Part shown: positions 21,793-33,993 of the stretch, one piece after another
How the letters are laid out: each line of letters opens with the position of its first letter
Position numbering within the stretch: position 1 is the stretch's first letter
Assembly (NCBI GenBank): GCA_037013495.1
Contig: CM072806.1
Coordinates: 24,266,001-24,330,000 of the forward strand
Source: Hippophae tibetana
Lineage: Eukaryota; Streptophyta; Magnoliopsida; Rosales; Elaeagnaceae
Direction: 5' to 3'
DNA: 64,000 bases
The notes under the pieces: generated by a model
What the model saw: the letters and a program-made list of their open reading frames with translations, nothing else
Told to the model about the DNA's origin: nothing
The model's database searches: none
Made by a program: the position numbers and the translations under genes

Positions 21793-23290
21793 CAAACCTA
21801 GTGTTGGCAAATAAAGTTGGGGGAGAATATAGAATATGTGTCGATTTTACGAACCTTAATTTGGTAACGCCAAAGGATTCCTTCTCGTTGCCTAATATTG
21901 ATCAATTGGTCAATGCTATAGTTGGTTATCATTAGATCTAAATGCATCCCAAAGATGAAGAAAAAATAGCTTTCATCACAGAAGAAGGGACCAATTGTTA
22001 CACAAAGATGTCGTTCAGCCTAAAAAATGCAGGCACTACTTATCAAAGGATGGTTAATAAAATGTTCAAGGTTCAAATTGGCCGAAACATAGAAGTTTAT
22101 GTGGATGATATGAAGGTAAAAACAAAGCGCACCAAGGACAATGTTTTTGATATTAAGGAGGTGTTTGCGATTATATGGGGCTACAAGATGCGAATCAACC
22201 CAAAGAAACGTGTCTTTGGAGTAACCTCGGAAAAATTTATAGGGTATTTAGTATCGTCAAGAGGAATAGAGGCCAATCCTGACAAAATTTTAGCCCTAAT
22301 AAACACAAGATCTCTAAGCTGGCTTAAGAAGGTCCAACAACTAAATGGTTATGTAGCCGTACTCATTCGCTTCATCTCCGAGTGTATCAAAAAGTTCCTA
22401 CCATTTTTTCAATTGTTGAAGAAAAACAAGGAATATATATGGGATGCAGACTACAAACGAGATTTCCAATCCATCAAGGATTATTTGAGGAAGGCACATC
22501 TTTTGTCCAATTTTGTAGTAGGCAATGTGCTACACATATATATCTCTTTCACAGACAAGACCATTATCGTTGTACTGGTGGTCGACAGGGAGGAAAACAG
22601 CACCCCGTATATTATGTGAGTCATTCCCTGATGAGAGCACAAAAATTGTATCCTCTGTTGGACAAGGCAACATTTACCGTAAGAATGGAGGCACATAAGC
22701 TTAGACACTACTTTGGAGCACATAAGGTAGTCGTCCTTACATTGCATCCCTTGAAAAATATCTAGGGAAATCATATCAATTAGGTCTCCTTTCTTAAATA
22801 GCTATCGAACTGAGTGAATTTGAGATACATTATAAGCCCATGTTAGCAATCAAAGGGCAGGCTTTTGTAGATTTTATCGTCGATGGACTCAAGATTCCAT
22901 ACATGAGTAGAAGATTATGGTGGTAGTGTCTATGATGAAAAATCCAATTTCAGATCATTGGAAGGCATATATTGATGAAGATAGCAATTCAAGGGGGCTT
23001 GGATTGGAATAGTCATCTTCATCTCAATAGAAGGCTTAATATATCAATATATCTATATCACTTTTTAGGCCACTAAAAATGTCACTGAATACGAGGCTTT
23101 GCTCCTAGCTTTATTCCAATTAACAATTTTAGGAGGTAAGAGAGTGTTAATCCATAACAATTCACAACTTCTAGTAAACCAAGTCAATGAAAAATTTAAA
23201 GCCAAGCAAGAGATGATGAAGTTTTATGTACAAGAGGTGAAAAAAGCCAGGGTAGCTTATGAAACATTTGAACTCAAGCAAATACCGTAA
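21793..23290 (+). pseudogene. pol: RT, RNase H and second RNase H of the Tat-lineage element
   Basis: RT resumes with GGEYRICVDFTNLNLVTPKD, then the YVDD box (EVYVDDMKVKT, about 22088-22120). RNase H follows to about 22765 in a shifted frame, with the SHSLMRAQKLYPLLDK and HKLRHYF pieces. A second RNase H occupies about 22950-23290: YIDEDSNSRGLGLE, ATKNVTEYEALLLALFQLTI, RVLIHNNSQLLVNQVN, ELKQIP. This archaeal-type RNase H is diagnostic of the Tat lineage. Several stops and frame changes are present. Confidence 0.8.
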
Positions 23291-23559
23291 GAGGGGAATG
23301 CATACACAAACTCCCTAGCCACTCTAGAATCCTCAATAAGTTTAGAGTTGAAAAGGGTGATCCATATATCTTGTTTCGTTGAGCCAAGCATAATGAGATA
23401 TGAAAGAAAGAACAAAAATTAGACAAACACCAACTCCTCAACACATACCTCTTAGCTAAAGTCAAACCTGGAGTACCTCATTCACAATACATTGTCTGAG
23501 AATAAAGATAAGGCACACAAAATCATGACAAAAGCTAGAATTGACATCGTGGTCTAGGG

Positions 23560-24680
23560 AGCACTGTATCGAAAGAATAATGGTGGAGCATGGTTGAAAT
23601 TCTTACCTACCCCAAAATCTCATATAGTTTTGAGCGAATTGCATGAAGGGGATATGAGGCTCACTCTGATGGAAGAACTCTTTCTCAACGGATCATCCAA
23701 TAGGGCAACTATTGGTCTACTCTTCTCAAAGATTGTATCGATCACGCCAAGAAATGCAACAGGTGTCAAAGACATGTTAACATCCCACATCAGTTGGCTA
23801 GTGACTTAAATTCTATTTTCATTCCATGGTCATTTCAAAAATGGGGGTTGGATATTGTTGGTCCCTTACCCCTTGCCCCAGGTCAAAGAAAGTTTCTAAT
23901 CCTAGCAATTGATTATTTTTCTAAATGGATAGAGAATGAACCATTAGCAAACATCCAAGAGGTGGATGTGCAAAAATTTATTTGGAAAAATATCATATGT
24001 AGATATGGTTTGCCGTGAGAATTTGTCATGAATAATTACCGCCAATTCACAAGTAAGCACCTAATGTCTTTCTATGATGAAATAGGTATTAAACTATCAC
24101 ATTATACCCTTTATATACCATAAGAAAATGGTTAAGTAGAGTCATCCTACAAAACACTAATAAACATACTATAAAAACGTATGGAAGGAGTAAAGGGAAA
24201 ATGGGTAGATCAACTACCCGACGTTCTTTGGGCTATAAGAACAACCCTAGGGCATCAACGAAGGAAAGTTCTTTTTCCCTCGTTTGTGGCATTAAAGAAA
24301 TTATTCCATTGGAGATACACGAACCTACTCTTTGGTCAGAAATAACACAAGAGGAAAATGATGACCTCAGAATAGATGATCTCTTACTAGTAGAAGAGAA
24401 AAGAGAGTGTGTTTTGATACATATTGAATCACAAAAGAGGGCAAACAAAAATTCGTATAACAAATATGTTAAAACAGAAATTTTAGTGTAGGGGATTGGA
24501 TCTTACGAAAATCATTGAGGAATAAAGTTGAAGCTATTTATGGAAAAAAAAATTCGCAACATGGGAAGGCCCATAACGAATATTTGACATCACTCTAGAA
24601 GGGTCTTATCTGATAAAACATGATGGCGTAAGGGAGGAGCTAAGTTGGAATGGGGAATATCTAAAGAAATATTATGTATA
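23560..24680 (+). pseudogene. pol: Integrase of the Tat-lineage element, decayed
   Basis: A zinc-binding N-terminal remnant (23594-23809, SELHEGDMRL) is followed by the catalytic core (WGLDIVGPLPLAPGQ, LAIDYFSKWIENEP, 23840-24020). Later core pieces are interrupted by stops, with DVLWAIRTTLGH near 24210 in another frame. C-terminal similarity fades by about 24680. Confidence 0.75.
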
Positions 24681-24771
24681 GAACTTTGTGATTAATATAT
24701 TGAAATAATGATCGAGTATGTTTTCAAGATCACTTCAGTATATTGTTCTCGAATAAAATCAACACAATGAA

Positions 24772-25062
24772 CCTCAAGTACGGAGGAAGAAGGTCCACTA
24801 ACCCCCTCTTGGGATGTAGGATACGTCCTAAGAAAACCTCAAGTATAGAGGAATGAGGTCCACTGATCCTTCCACTTGGGATGCGAGATATGTTCTAAGA
24901 AAACCTCAAGTATGGAGGAAGGAGGTCCATTGACCCCTCTCCCCTACTTTAGATGCAGGATACATCCTAAGAAAACCTCAAGTATAGAGGAAGGAGATAC
25001 ACTAACCACTTGGGATGCAGGATACGTCAAGTATGAAGGAAGGATATCCATTGACCCCTCAC
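24772..25062 (+). repeat. Tandem repeat array (about 66-bp unit), left part
   Basis: About four and a half copies of a unit of roughly 66 bp containing CCTAAGAAAACCTCAAGTAT, GAGGAAGGAGGTCCACTGAC and TTGGGATGCAGGATACGT. The array is broken by the LTR beginning at 25063 and resumes after 35769. Tandem repeats between pol and the 3' LTR are common in Tat-lineage elements. Confidence 0.85.
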
Positions 25063-26859
25063 TGATGAGTGCTCAAAAAGCACTAAAATTACCATGATTC
25101 TATGCACATTAATTGATTAAAAATATATCTATTTATATGATTTTATCATATATTTATATAAATTTGTCTTTTTCAGAATCACGGGTATTTTTTATTGTTT
25201 TTCAGGTATTTTCGCTTAAAAACGTAACTTAAAGAATCAAAGAGAAATACTGGAGGCAATACATCACAAATATATTAATAAATAAATGAGGAAAGGTCAA
25301 CAAATATGGAAAAATGGGTCAAAAATGTCAAAAAAGAGAAAATCGCGCATGCAGCCGCCCAGCCGCGCCGAGCAGCCTCCACCCGTGCCCAGTCTCGTGC
25401 ACGTCGTGCGCTCCCCTACTGCTGTCTGTGCGCGCCGCTGCCCATCTGCGCCCCATCTGTGCGCGCAGCCGCCCCACGTCATGCTGACATCATCAAATGA
25501 CATCATCATTCACTACTCCGCATTTTCACCATTTTTGACCCACTTTTTCTCCCCATCCTCACCTATAAATACTCTCATTCTTTTTATAACTAAACACACC
25601 TCAAAACACATCTTATCTTCTCTTTCTATCTCTCATTTCTTAGTTTTTAAGCTTTTTCGTAGTTTTTAGCTTTTCTTAGATAGTTTCTCTTAGTTTTAGA
25701 GTTCTTATCTTTTTGAGAAGAACTAATTATGTTTTTGTAATTTATTTGTTTTTTTATTCAATAAATAGGAGTGCAAATTCCGTTTGGAGGTTTTCCAGCA
25801 ACGGGAATAGTATCGAAGTACTATAAGGATTTTATTTTCTTTACAGTTATTTTTTATACTTTATTCGTATATGTTATATTTAATTTGTCTGTGATTAAAT
25901 TTAACATTGCTGGCTGTTTGTAAACATGATATAATAATAATGTTGTTATGCTTACAAAATATTAAATAGGTAAAAATCTCTAAAATGTATTGATTTTATT
26001 TTTATTCAAGATTTTATATTAAGAATGTTAGAGAGAAATATATTATTTTTCATTACAAACTTAAATCTTAAAATTAGATTTTAAGATTTAGTTATCCGGT
26101 TTGATTTAGAGTAGTGCTCTTTTATTTGTTGGTATAATCGCCCGGTAGTTAGAGTGAAGCTCTATTTCAAAAGTTTTTATAAGAATTATTATGTGAAAAT
26201 GTATTGACAACATGTTTTTAGTAGTGGTTTTAAAACTTGAAAGTTAGTACTCGGATAATTAAATTCTTAGGTTTAATTTGGACACCTTGAATAAAGTTTA
26301 AACTGTCTAACCCTACCAAATGTGGCATTTAAATGGTTCATATTTAATCTCTTAGAAAAAGGAATTAATTTAATTAACCAAATTAGTTATCAACCTCACC
26401 CATTGGTCTTAATTGATTTGTTTAGTTAAGAAAGAATATCTAACCCCACCAAAGGTGGTATTCATATAAAAGAGAGAGAATCAATAAATGTCAATTTATA
26501 TCTTTAATAACCTAGATAATATGAGTAAACATAATTAACTTAGTTATTATATCCATAAATACTCCACTATTAGAAATGATAAAATTTGCATAAATGTTTA
26601 TTAAATCTGTATCTATGTTTATTTTTATGTTATTAGATTAGAAACACAAAAACCAAACTATTGTGACAGGATGTGTAGGATTTAATTTCGTTTTTAAAAA
26701 TTTTGAATAATAAATTAAAAACCACATATATTCCTTCCTTAGATCGACCTTTGGAGTATACTTATCATTTTCTACGAAATGATTCGTGCACTTGCGAGAG
26801 TTTTATAAATATAAAATCAAAGTATTGGCATGATCGACGATGCCGGTTTTTTCTTATCA
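25063..26859 (+). repeat. 5' LTR of the Athila-type element (1797 bp)
   Basis: TGATGAGTGCTC start and TTATCA end, closely similar throughout to 33994-35769. A GC-rich block lies at about 25345-25490 and a TATA-like CCTATAAATAC at about 25562. A purine/pyrimidine-rich transcribed part is followed by shared sections such as ACCAAACTATTGTGACAGGA near the end. Confidence 0.9.
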
Positions 26860-26865
26860 AGTTCT

Positions 26866-26883
26866 TAGCACCGTTGCCGGGGA
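26866..26883 (+). promoter_or_regulatory. Primer-binding site, tRNA-Asp type, two changes
   Basis: TAGCACCGTTGCCGGGGA, six bases after the LTR end; two positions differ from the perfect tRNA-Asp complement. Confidence 0.85.
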
Positions 26884-26993
26884 AGGAATAACGTTTTTAA
26901 ATTATTTATCAAAATTTTAAAAACATTTTGTGTTGTAAATAATTATGATTTTTTATTTATTTTGATTAAAAAAAGTAAATAAATAAATAAATT

Positions 26994-27173
26994 AAAATTT
27001 CAAAAATTTTAAGTTAGAAAATAAATAAATAAATAAAAATGATAGCGTGAGTAGTAAAATAAACTTACCGTTCATTAATAGTAAAAACAATTTAAAGTTT
27101 AAAAATTTTAAGTTAAAAAAGTAAATAAATAAAAATTATAGCGTGAATAGTAGAAAAAACTTACCGTTCATAA

Positions 27174-27230
<57 letters not shown>

Positions 27231-27290
27231 TTTAAAAATTTTAAGTTAAAAAAATATATAATAAAAATTATAGCGTGAATAGTAACTTAG
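26994..27290 (+). repeat. Three tandem leader repeats of about 100 bp with an (AAT)n run
   Basis: Units share ATTTTAAGTTA, TATAGCGTGAATAGTA and AACTTACCGTTCAT. An (AAT)n microsatellite at about 27178-27229 has expanded inside the second unit. The rest of the leader, up to gag at 27885, is AT-rich with no gene. Confidence 0.75.
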
Positions 27291-27884
27291 GTTTTTTTTT
27301 CTTAATTTTTGTTTAACTTAATTAAACTTAGGTTTTTACTAATTTAATTTTCGTTTTACTTAATCAACTTAGTTATTTTTTAAACTTAATTAACTTAGAT
27401 TTTGATTAACTTATATAAAATAAATTTTAATTAACTTAAATTTCTACTTAACTTAACTTAATTAACTTAATAGCATGAAAAGTAAAGATATAAGAGAGTT
27501 CTGTCTAGGAGACTAGTTCTTGGAAGTACTCTTGGTTAATACTGATTATGTTATTTTATCTTAAAAAAACATGAAATAAATAAAATTTAAAAACAAACAA
27601 ATAAATTTAAAACTTTGTTTTATTTAAATAAATAAATAAAATAATAAAAAATTTGAAAAAATAAAAAATAAAAAATAAAGATAAAAAAATTAAAATAAAT
27701 AAAATAAAAAAAACTTTAGTTTATTATTTTGTCTTAAAAACAATAATAATAAAATAAATTTGACTTAGGGTTTAACTAGTTTTGTTTTGTGTTTTATATT
27801 AAATACGATGTAAATTTTCTTTAAATTTTTGTGTGGTTATTATTTTTCTTGACAGGAGTTTTAAATTTACGTTTTCAATAGTCT

Positions 27885-29200
27885 ATGTGTAGTAGGAGAT
27901 CCTTAGGAAACCCTCTTACACCATATGTAAATAATATTCATAAATTTAAACAAGTGTCAACAAGACTGGATTCCAACCATCAACCTATTTTTGAGCCAAA
28001 CATAGAACCAAGCCTTAATCCTTTACTGGAACCGAAAGAAATGGAAGAAAACCAACATGTTAGGGAAACCACCATGAAGGAGTTTGCAAGACCAGTGATT
28101 GGCACGGCAACTGCCGCTATCCAGCTGGGTGAGGCTACTCGGAATTATAACCAAAAAAATATTCATTTTTCTATGCTTCATTCCTTTTATGGGCTGCCTA
28201 ATGAAGATTCTCTTTGCTTCATTAGAGACTTCTATGCTACGGTCCAAACCTCCCCCCTCGGTATTCTAAATGAGGATCAACTTCGAATGAGATGTTTCCC
28301 CTACACCTTAAAGGATAAGGCCAAAGCTTGGTTAATGTCACTTCCCCTAGGTTCTCTGATGACATAGGAGAACATTTATAATAAATTCATGGGAAAATTC
28401 TATTCCTACCAAAAAACATCAGAGTTGAGAGGAAAGATTGCTACTTTCTCTCAGATGGAAGAAGAACCATTCCATGAAGCTTGGTATAGGTTCAAAATGT
28501 TTCTCACTCAATGTCCGCATCACAGCTTTCCCCTACAGTTGCAGAACCAATTCTTTTATGATGGACTTACACAACAATGTCAGTTCATTGTCGAAAATGC
28601 TGCAGGAGGAGCAATGGGAGAAAAGACTGCCTTAGAGACGTACAACCTCTTTGAGATTTTGGGTGCTAATTCCCAATAGAAAAGCTCACGAGTGAGAAAA
28701 GCTGGAGTTCATGAAATCGATTCCAGCAATGAAGTTCAACAATAACTTGTTCAACTGACCAAGCAAGTTGCCATTCTCACTACACAAACCAACACCAATA
28801 ATGAAAAGTATGGTTTGTATATAAACATGGGACATGGTACTGAAGCCTGTCCATATCAAGGAGAAACAACAACTGGACCTGAATAGGTTAATGTATTGGG
28901 AGCATATCAACAGAGACCAAGGTTCGACCCCAATTCAAATACCTACAATCCTGGGTGGAGAAATCATCTGAACTTCTCCTGGAGGCAAAACAACCCTCAT
29001 TTCGCTCAAAGCTCAAATCAGTCAGTCCAACAATTCCACCCGCCTATTCCAAGAAGCATTCCTAATAAATCAACCCTGGAGGACAACTTGAATTCTTTTA
29101 ATCAAGTTTGTAGAGATAACCAATTAACGGTTGGACTCTGTGGAAGCTTCTTTCAAAAAGGTGGAAGTTCAAGTAGAATAGTTAGTTGAACATTTGAAAA
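27885..29200 (+). pseudogene. gag: Gag A of the Athila-type element, broken
   Basis: Starts MCSRRSLGNPLTPYVNN and follows the left-edge gag closely. A Trp codon has become a stop at 28364-28366 (in the motif before ENIYNKF), a second stop follows ANSQ at 28678, and more occur to 29200. The zinc-knuckle region survives only as a damaged NMGHGTEACP piece at about 28825, having lost its first Cys residues. It is followed by 400 bases of noncoding sequence and then a second gag. Confidence 0.82.
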
Positions 29201-29605
29201 AACAAAGCAAAGACTAATTTGATGGTCAAATAGGGTAAAATAAATTCAATGAAGAGGAGACATTGAGTTTTTCATTCTGCAATCTCCAAGCAACGTCTTA
29301 CTAGAAGACGATAAATTTTAGTCCTACGTGAGAGGTCACCCATTATTGTATTTTCCTTTGTTTTAGTTTTATTTTGTTTGTAATAAAATTCAAATGAAAT
29401 AAATTCGTTTATTTCAAAAATTGTGTCCATTCTTTAAATTTAGCATTTAAAAATAATTAAAATAATTTAGGTTCCCTGCACCATTTTGCTTTAAGCCTAT
29501 ACATTTTGTCAAGTTAGAAATCTTTCTTAGAGATATCTACTATTTTTTTAAGAGCTAAATGTTGATACACAATAGGAAGAGGATCAATTTCAACTACAAA
29601 TAACC
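29201..29605 (+). other. Noncoding sequence between the two gag genes
   Basis: AT-rich, with a stretch (TTTTCCTTTGTTTTAG, TAATAAAATTCAAATGAAAT, about 29350-29405) that looks like an untranslated region. No ORF. It may mark a template-switch boundary. Confidence 0.45.
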
Positions 29606-30786
29606 ATGGGAGATGCTGAAGATAGGTGGAAAATGATGAAAGACTATACAATGCCAATCATTGGAAATGTAACTTCAGGCATACAATTACAAGAGGCTGC
29701 AAGGAATTATGAATTGAAAAAGATTCATTATTCTTTGTTGCCTTCCTTTTACGGTGTCCCTAATGAAGATCCTTTGCATTTCATTCGAGAATTCTATGTT
29801 ATTGTCCAAACCTTTCCACTACATGCAATTAATGAAGATCAACTTAGGATGAGGTGTTTTCCTTACACCCTCAAGGATAAAGCTTGGTCATGGTTCATTA
29901 CTCTACTTGGGAGGCAGTATATGAAATGTTTATGGGTAGGTTCTATTCCCATCAAAAGACCATTGATCTAAGGACGAAGATAGCAACATTTTCTCAAATG
30001 TATGAAGAGCCCTTTCATGAAGCTTGGGAACGATTCAAACTTCTTTTCATTCAATTTCATAATCATAGCTTTCCATTGCAACTACAGAACCAATTCTTTT
30101 ATGATGGATTGACACTGCAGAGTCAATATATGGTTGATAATGCTATTGGAGGTGCTGTGGGAGAAAAAACTACAGAGGAAGCCTATAATCTTTATGAGAT
30201 GTTGGGTTCTAATTCCCAACAAAGAGGTGCTAGAAGGAGAGCAAGAGTCAATGAAGTTGGCTCCAATAATGAGAGAACCTTGCAACTTGTTGAATTGACT
30301 AAACAAGTGCAACTTCTCACTACCCACCAAATGCCAAATCAAGAGGTGTGTGAAGTTTGTTTTTCAATTGGGCATGGTACTCATAATTGTTCAAATACTT
30401 GTGATTCTAGTGTCGATGTCATAGAGGAAGTCAAATCCTTCCAAAGGTATCATCCAAACACCTATAATCACCCTAAACATCATTGGAAGCAAAAATATTA
30501 CCCAGCTTACACCCAATGTCCAACACTAGGGTCAAATAACAACCACCCTTGCCCACCAAGCCAATCTTTTAAGCCAACCTTAGAGGATAGCTTGAATGCT
30601 TTTATTCAAGTTAGTCGTGACAACCAATTGATGAATAATCAAAGGTTGAACACCATGGAGGCTTCGGTTAAAAGGATTGAATCTAAAGTTGAAAAACTGG
30701 TTGAACAAATGCAAAAGGAAGAACCAGGAAAGTTGCCCAGTCAACCAAAAAAAGAAAATGATGTAAGAACCCTTTCGAAGTGGTAA
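29606..30786 (+). pseudogene. gag: Gag B of the Athila-type element, a different gag copy
   Basis: MGDAEDRWKMMKDYTMPIIG starts a second capsid domain clearly homologous to gag A but with many substitutions (SLLPSFYGVPNEDPLHFIRE, RMRCFPYTLKDKAWSWF). The frame shifts at about 29900 and continues to 30786. A complete zinc knuckle CX2CX4HX4C (CEVCFSIGHGTHNC) lies near 30350. The C-terminal part is coiled (LNTMEASVKRIESKVEKL). Apart from the frame change it is better kept than gag A and is probably the one continuous with pol. Confidence 0.85.
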
Positions 30787-31795
30787 GGTAGTCAATACCA
30801 GTTTACCTGAAATCTCTAACGATCTACCTTATAGTTCAGGTAATAAAGAAGGTGATATTCTAGTCTCGCAAAAAGGAGAAACAAGTGTTAAACTTAACAA
30901 GCCTTCTAAAAAACTCATTGAGGGGTCATCTGACACCCCCAAAATTCAAAAGACAATAGAACCACACTAGCTGCAAGTACCTTTTCCACACCGGTTAAAA
31001 GAATCCAAACAAGATACGCAATTCTATGATCTTTTTAATATGCTCTCTAAAGTAAATATCAATTTACCATTATTAGAAGTGATCATGAATGTGCCCTCAT
31101 ATGCAAAGTTTTTCAAAGATTTGAACACTAAGAAAAGGAGGTATGAACTGCATGAACGAGTAGTAGTATCAGAAATTTCTAGCGCTGTACTTCAGCACAA
31201 ACTACCCCCTAAGTTGAAAGACCCTGGAAGTTTTATTATAAACATAACTATGGGGGATAGGAAGGTTGCTAAAGCAATGCTTGATTTAGGTGCTAGTATA
31301 AATTTGATGCCCTACTCTATATTCTTACAGCTCAATCTAGGAGATTTAAAACCCATAACTATGTCCCTTCAACTTGCAGATAGATCTCTTAAGTATCCAA
31401 AGGGAATAGTTGAGGATGTGTTGGTACAAGTAGACAAACTGATAATACCTGTTGACTTTGTGGTTCTGGATATGCAAGAAAATCTAGCATTGGACAGAGA
31501 GCATACAATATTGCTTGGTAGACCATTTATGGAAACTACTAAAACTATTATTGATGTCAAAGATGGAAATTTGACAATGACAGTCTTAGGAGAGACTATT
31601 CATTTTAAAGTTTTTTATTCTTCACTTTTTCCTTCTATTTCTGCCATCGATGAAATATTCGATGTTGACCCTTTGGATAATCTTGTCCAAAGTACCTTTT
31701 TCCAAATCAGAATAGAAGACAAGCTTGAAAATGTTCTTACACTTGAAGAGGTCGAAGAAGATTTAGATGAGGAAATTAAGGGGTACCTTGAATGA
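30787..31795 (+). pseudogene. pol: Linker and aspartic protease of the Athila-type element
   Basis: The linker (30787-31039) has stops. Open 31040-31795 (251 codons): YAKFFKDLNTKKRRYELHE, then the retropepsin with the active-site piece AMLDLGASINLMPYS (DLG in place of DTG/DSG, usual in Athila-type elements) and HTILLGRPFMETTKTIIDV, then an acidic end. It would cut the polyprotein in particles. Confidence 0.85.
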
Positions 31796-31813
31796 CTAGA
31801 CAATGATGAAGTA

Positions 31814-32845
31814 ATGAAAAAATCTAGTACACTTTTAAATCTACTCAGTTCTTCATCTAGTAAAGAGGCCAATCCACCTGAATTTGAACGCAAAGACTTA
31901 CCTGAGCACTTAAAATATGTGTTTTTGGGAGAAGGAGAAACTTATCCAGTGATAATTTCTTCAACCTTGACCAAAACCCAAGAAAAGGAACTTATCAAAG
32001 TGCTTAAATAGTTTAAGAAATCTATAGGTTGGAGTATCGGGGATATAAGAGGCATTAGTCCTACAATGTGTATGCACAAGATCAACTTGGAGGATGGTGC
32101 TAAACCTGTACGAGAGTCCCAAAGAAGACTAAACCCAAATATGCAAAAGGTAGTTAAGAAAGAAATTCTTATATTGTTAGAAGAAGGAATTATCTATCCT
32201 ATTGCGGATAGTAAGTGGGTTAGTCCAATGCATGTGGTACCAAAGAAATCTAGGATAACAGTTGCTAAAAATGACAAAAGTGAATTAGTGCCCATTAGAA
32301 TAATCACTGGATGGAGAATGTGCATAGATTTTAGGAAACTAAATTTATATACTAAAAAGGATCACTTTCCTCTTCCATTCATTGATCAAATGTTGGAAAG
32401 ATTAGCTGGGCACGGATTTTACTATTTTTTAGATAGATTTTCTGGATATTATCAAGTACCCATAGCACCAGAAGATCAAGAAAAGACCACATTTACATGT
32501 CCTTTTGGGACATTTGCTTTTCGAAGAATGCCATTTGGGTTATGCAATGCCCCTGCCACTTTCCAGAGATGCATGATATCTATTTTCTCGGACATGGTGG
32601 AAAAATTCATTGAGATTTTCATGGATGATTTCTCTGTCTTTGGGAACTCATTTGATGATTGCTTACATAAATTGACTTTGGTTTTAGAAAGATGCATTGA
32701 ATGCAATCTCACCCTTAGTTGGGAGAAAAGTCATTTTATTGTTCAACAAGGGATAGTTTTAGGACATATAATTTCAAACAAGGGTATTGAAGTTGATAAG
32801 GCAAAATTTGAATTGATATCCAAACTAAATCCCCTACATCTGTGA
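31814..32845 (+). pseudogene. pol: Reverse transcriptase of the Athila-type element
   Basis: RT in two open stretches (31814-32011 and 32066-32845), with a TAG at 32009. Motifs are RESQRRLNPNMQKVVKKEI, GWRMCIDFRKLN, YYFLDRFSGYYQVPIAPE, FGLCNAPATFQRCM and the catalytic IFMDDFSVFG (FMDD form of the YXDD box, about 32614-32643). The frame ends after ELISKLN, where the related right-edge element continues into RNase H; the frame changes at about 32840. Confidence 0.87.
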
Positions 32846-33740
32846 AGGGGATAAGAAGCTTCTTAGGACATGCAGAATTTTACAGATGATTTATTAAAGA
32901 TTTCTCTAAAATAAGTCATCCCTTAATTAACTTGCTATCAAAAGATGTTTATTTTAATTTCAACAATGACTGCCTTATTGCCTTTAATACCTTGAAAGAG
33001 AAACTAACATCTACCCTTTTTATTATGGTACCAAACTGGTCTTAACCTTTTGAAATAATGTGTGATGCTTCTGATTATGCTATAGGAGCAGTCTTGGGAC
33101 AAAGAGTGGATAAGTGTTTGCATGTCATCTACTATGCTAGCAAAACACTCAATGATGCTCAAATGAATTATACCACCACTGAAAAGGAATTCTTGGCTAT
33201 AGTGTTTTCTTTAGACAAATTTTGGTCTTATTTAGTAGGATCTAAAGTGATTGTGCATTTTGATCATGTTGCTTTAAGATACCTATTAAGTAAACCAAAT
33301 GCCAAGACAATATTAATCAGGTGGGTCTTACTCTTACAATAATTTGACTTAGAAATCAAGCATAAGAAAGGCAGTAAAAACTTAGTAGGTAACCATTTGT
33401 CTAGGTTGATTTCTGACTTCAATTCTCTTAAAGATGAGAGTAATGAAGATATAGTTGAAACCTTTCCTAATGAACAGTTATTTTCAATAGGTCTGAACCT
33501 ATGGTATGCTGATATTGTAAACTATCTTGCCACTAGTGTTTTGCGACCTAACACTTCATATCAGGACAAGAAAAGGTTTTTTAAAACTATTAAGGACTAT
33601 TTCTGGGATGACCTTTATTTATACAAGATTGGTCAAGATCAAGTCATCTGGAGATGTGTACCTGAAGAAGAACATAAGAGCATTCTAACTTTTTGTCATG
33701 AACTTCATTGTGGGGGCCACGAGACTCAAACTCGTGGCCC
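32846..33740 (+). pseudogene. pol: RNase H and N-terminal integrase of the Athila-type element, truncated
   Basis: RNase [55 protein letters not shown]. Stops occur at about 33044 and about 33341. The integrase N-terminus follows ([19 protein letters not shown], then CHELHCGGH, the start of the HHCC finger). The coding sequence stops being integrase at about 33717, where a hairpin and 3' noncoding sequence follow, so the catalytic core and C-terminus are deleted. Confidence 0.85.
33714..33740. repeat. Perfect 10-bp hairpin at the integrase deletion point
   Basis: GGGCCACGAG, a 7-nt loop ACTCAAA, then CTCGTGGCCC. The inner part (CACGAGACTCAAACTCGT) is repeated at about 33832-33849 in the normal 3' noncoding region. 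Confidence 0.85.
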
Positions 33741-33993
33741 TTATTTAGTTTTTCAGTTGACTATTTTTATTATTTCTTTTAATTTTTACATTTAGTTCAA
33801 TGTTTATGGGTATCATTACTGAAAACCCTCACGAGACTCAAACTCGTCCACTAGGGCAACCTAGGGGTTTAAAAGCTTGTTGCATAGGCTAAATGCAACC
33901 GTGTCAATCCACAGAAGTGATTTAGGATAATTTAATTTTTAGTTTTTATCGCTTCTCTTGCTAAGGGATTAGCAAGAAGCTGGTTGGGGGTTG
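33741..33993 (+). other. 3' noncoding region and polypurine tract
   Basis: Matches the part of the minus-strand right-edge element adjoining its LTR (60153-60400). It ends with the polypurine-like GGTTGGGGGTTG (33982-33993) immediately before the 3' LTR, the primer for plus-strand DNA. Confidence 0.7.

Noticed and set aside
22481..22774. 97-codon minus-strand ORF over the RNase H region
   Set aside because: Shadow of the plus-strand pol of the Tat-lineage element.
24772..25062. CRISPR-like direct repeats
   Set aside because: The units are contiguous tandem repeats without unique spacers, in plant DNA within a retrotransposon.
25286..25669. 127-codon ORF MRKGQQIWKNGSK and its antisense partners, and the similar ORFs at 34159-34521 and 39723-40100
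   Set aside because: They sit inside LTRs across the GC-rich block and are not conserved between copies as proteins.
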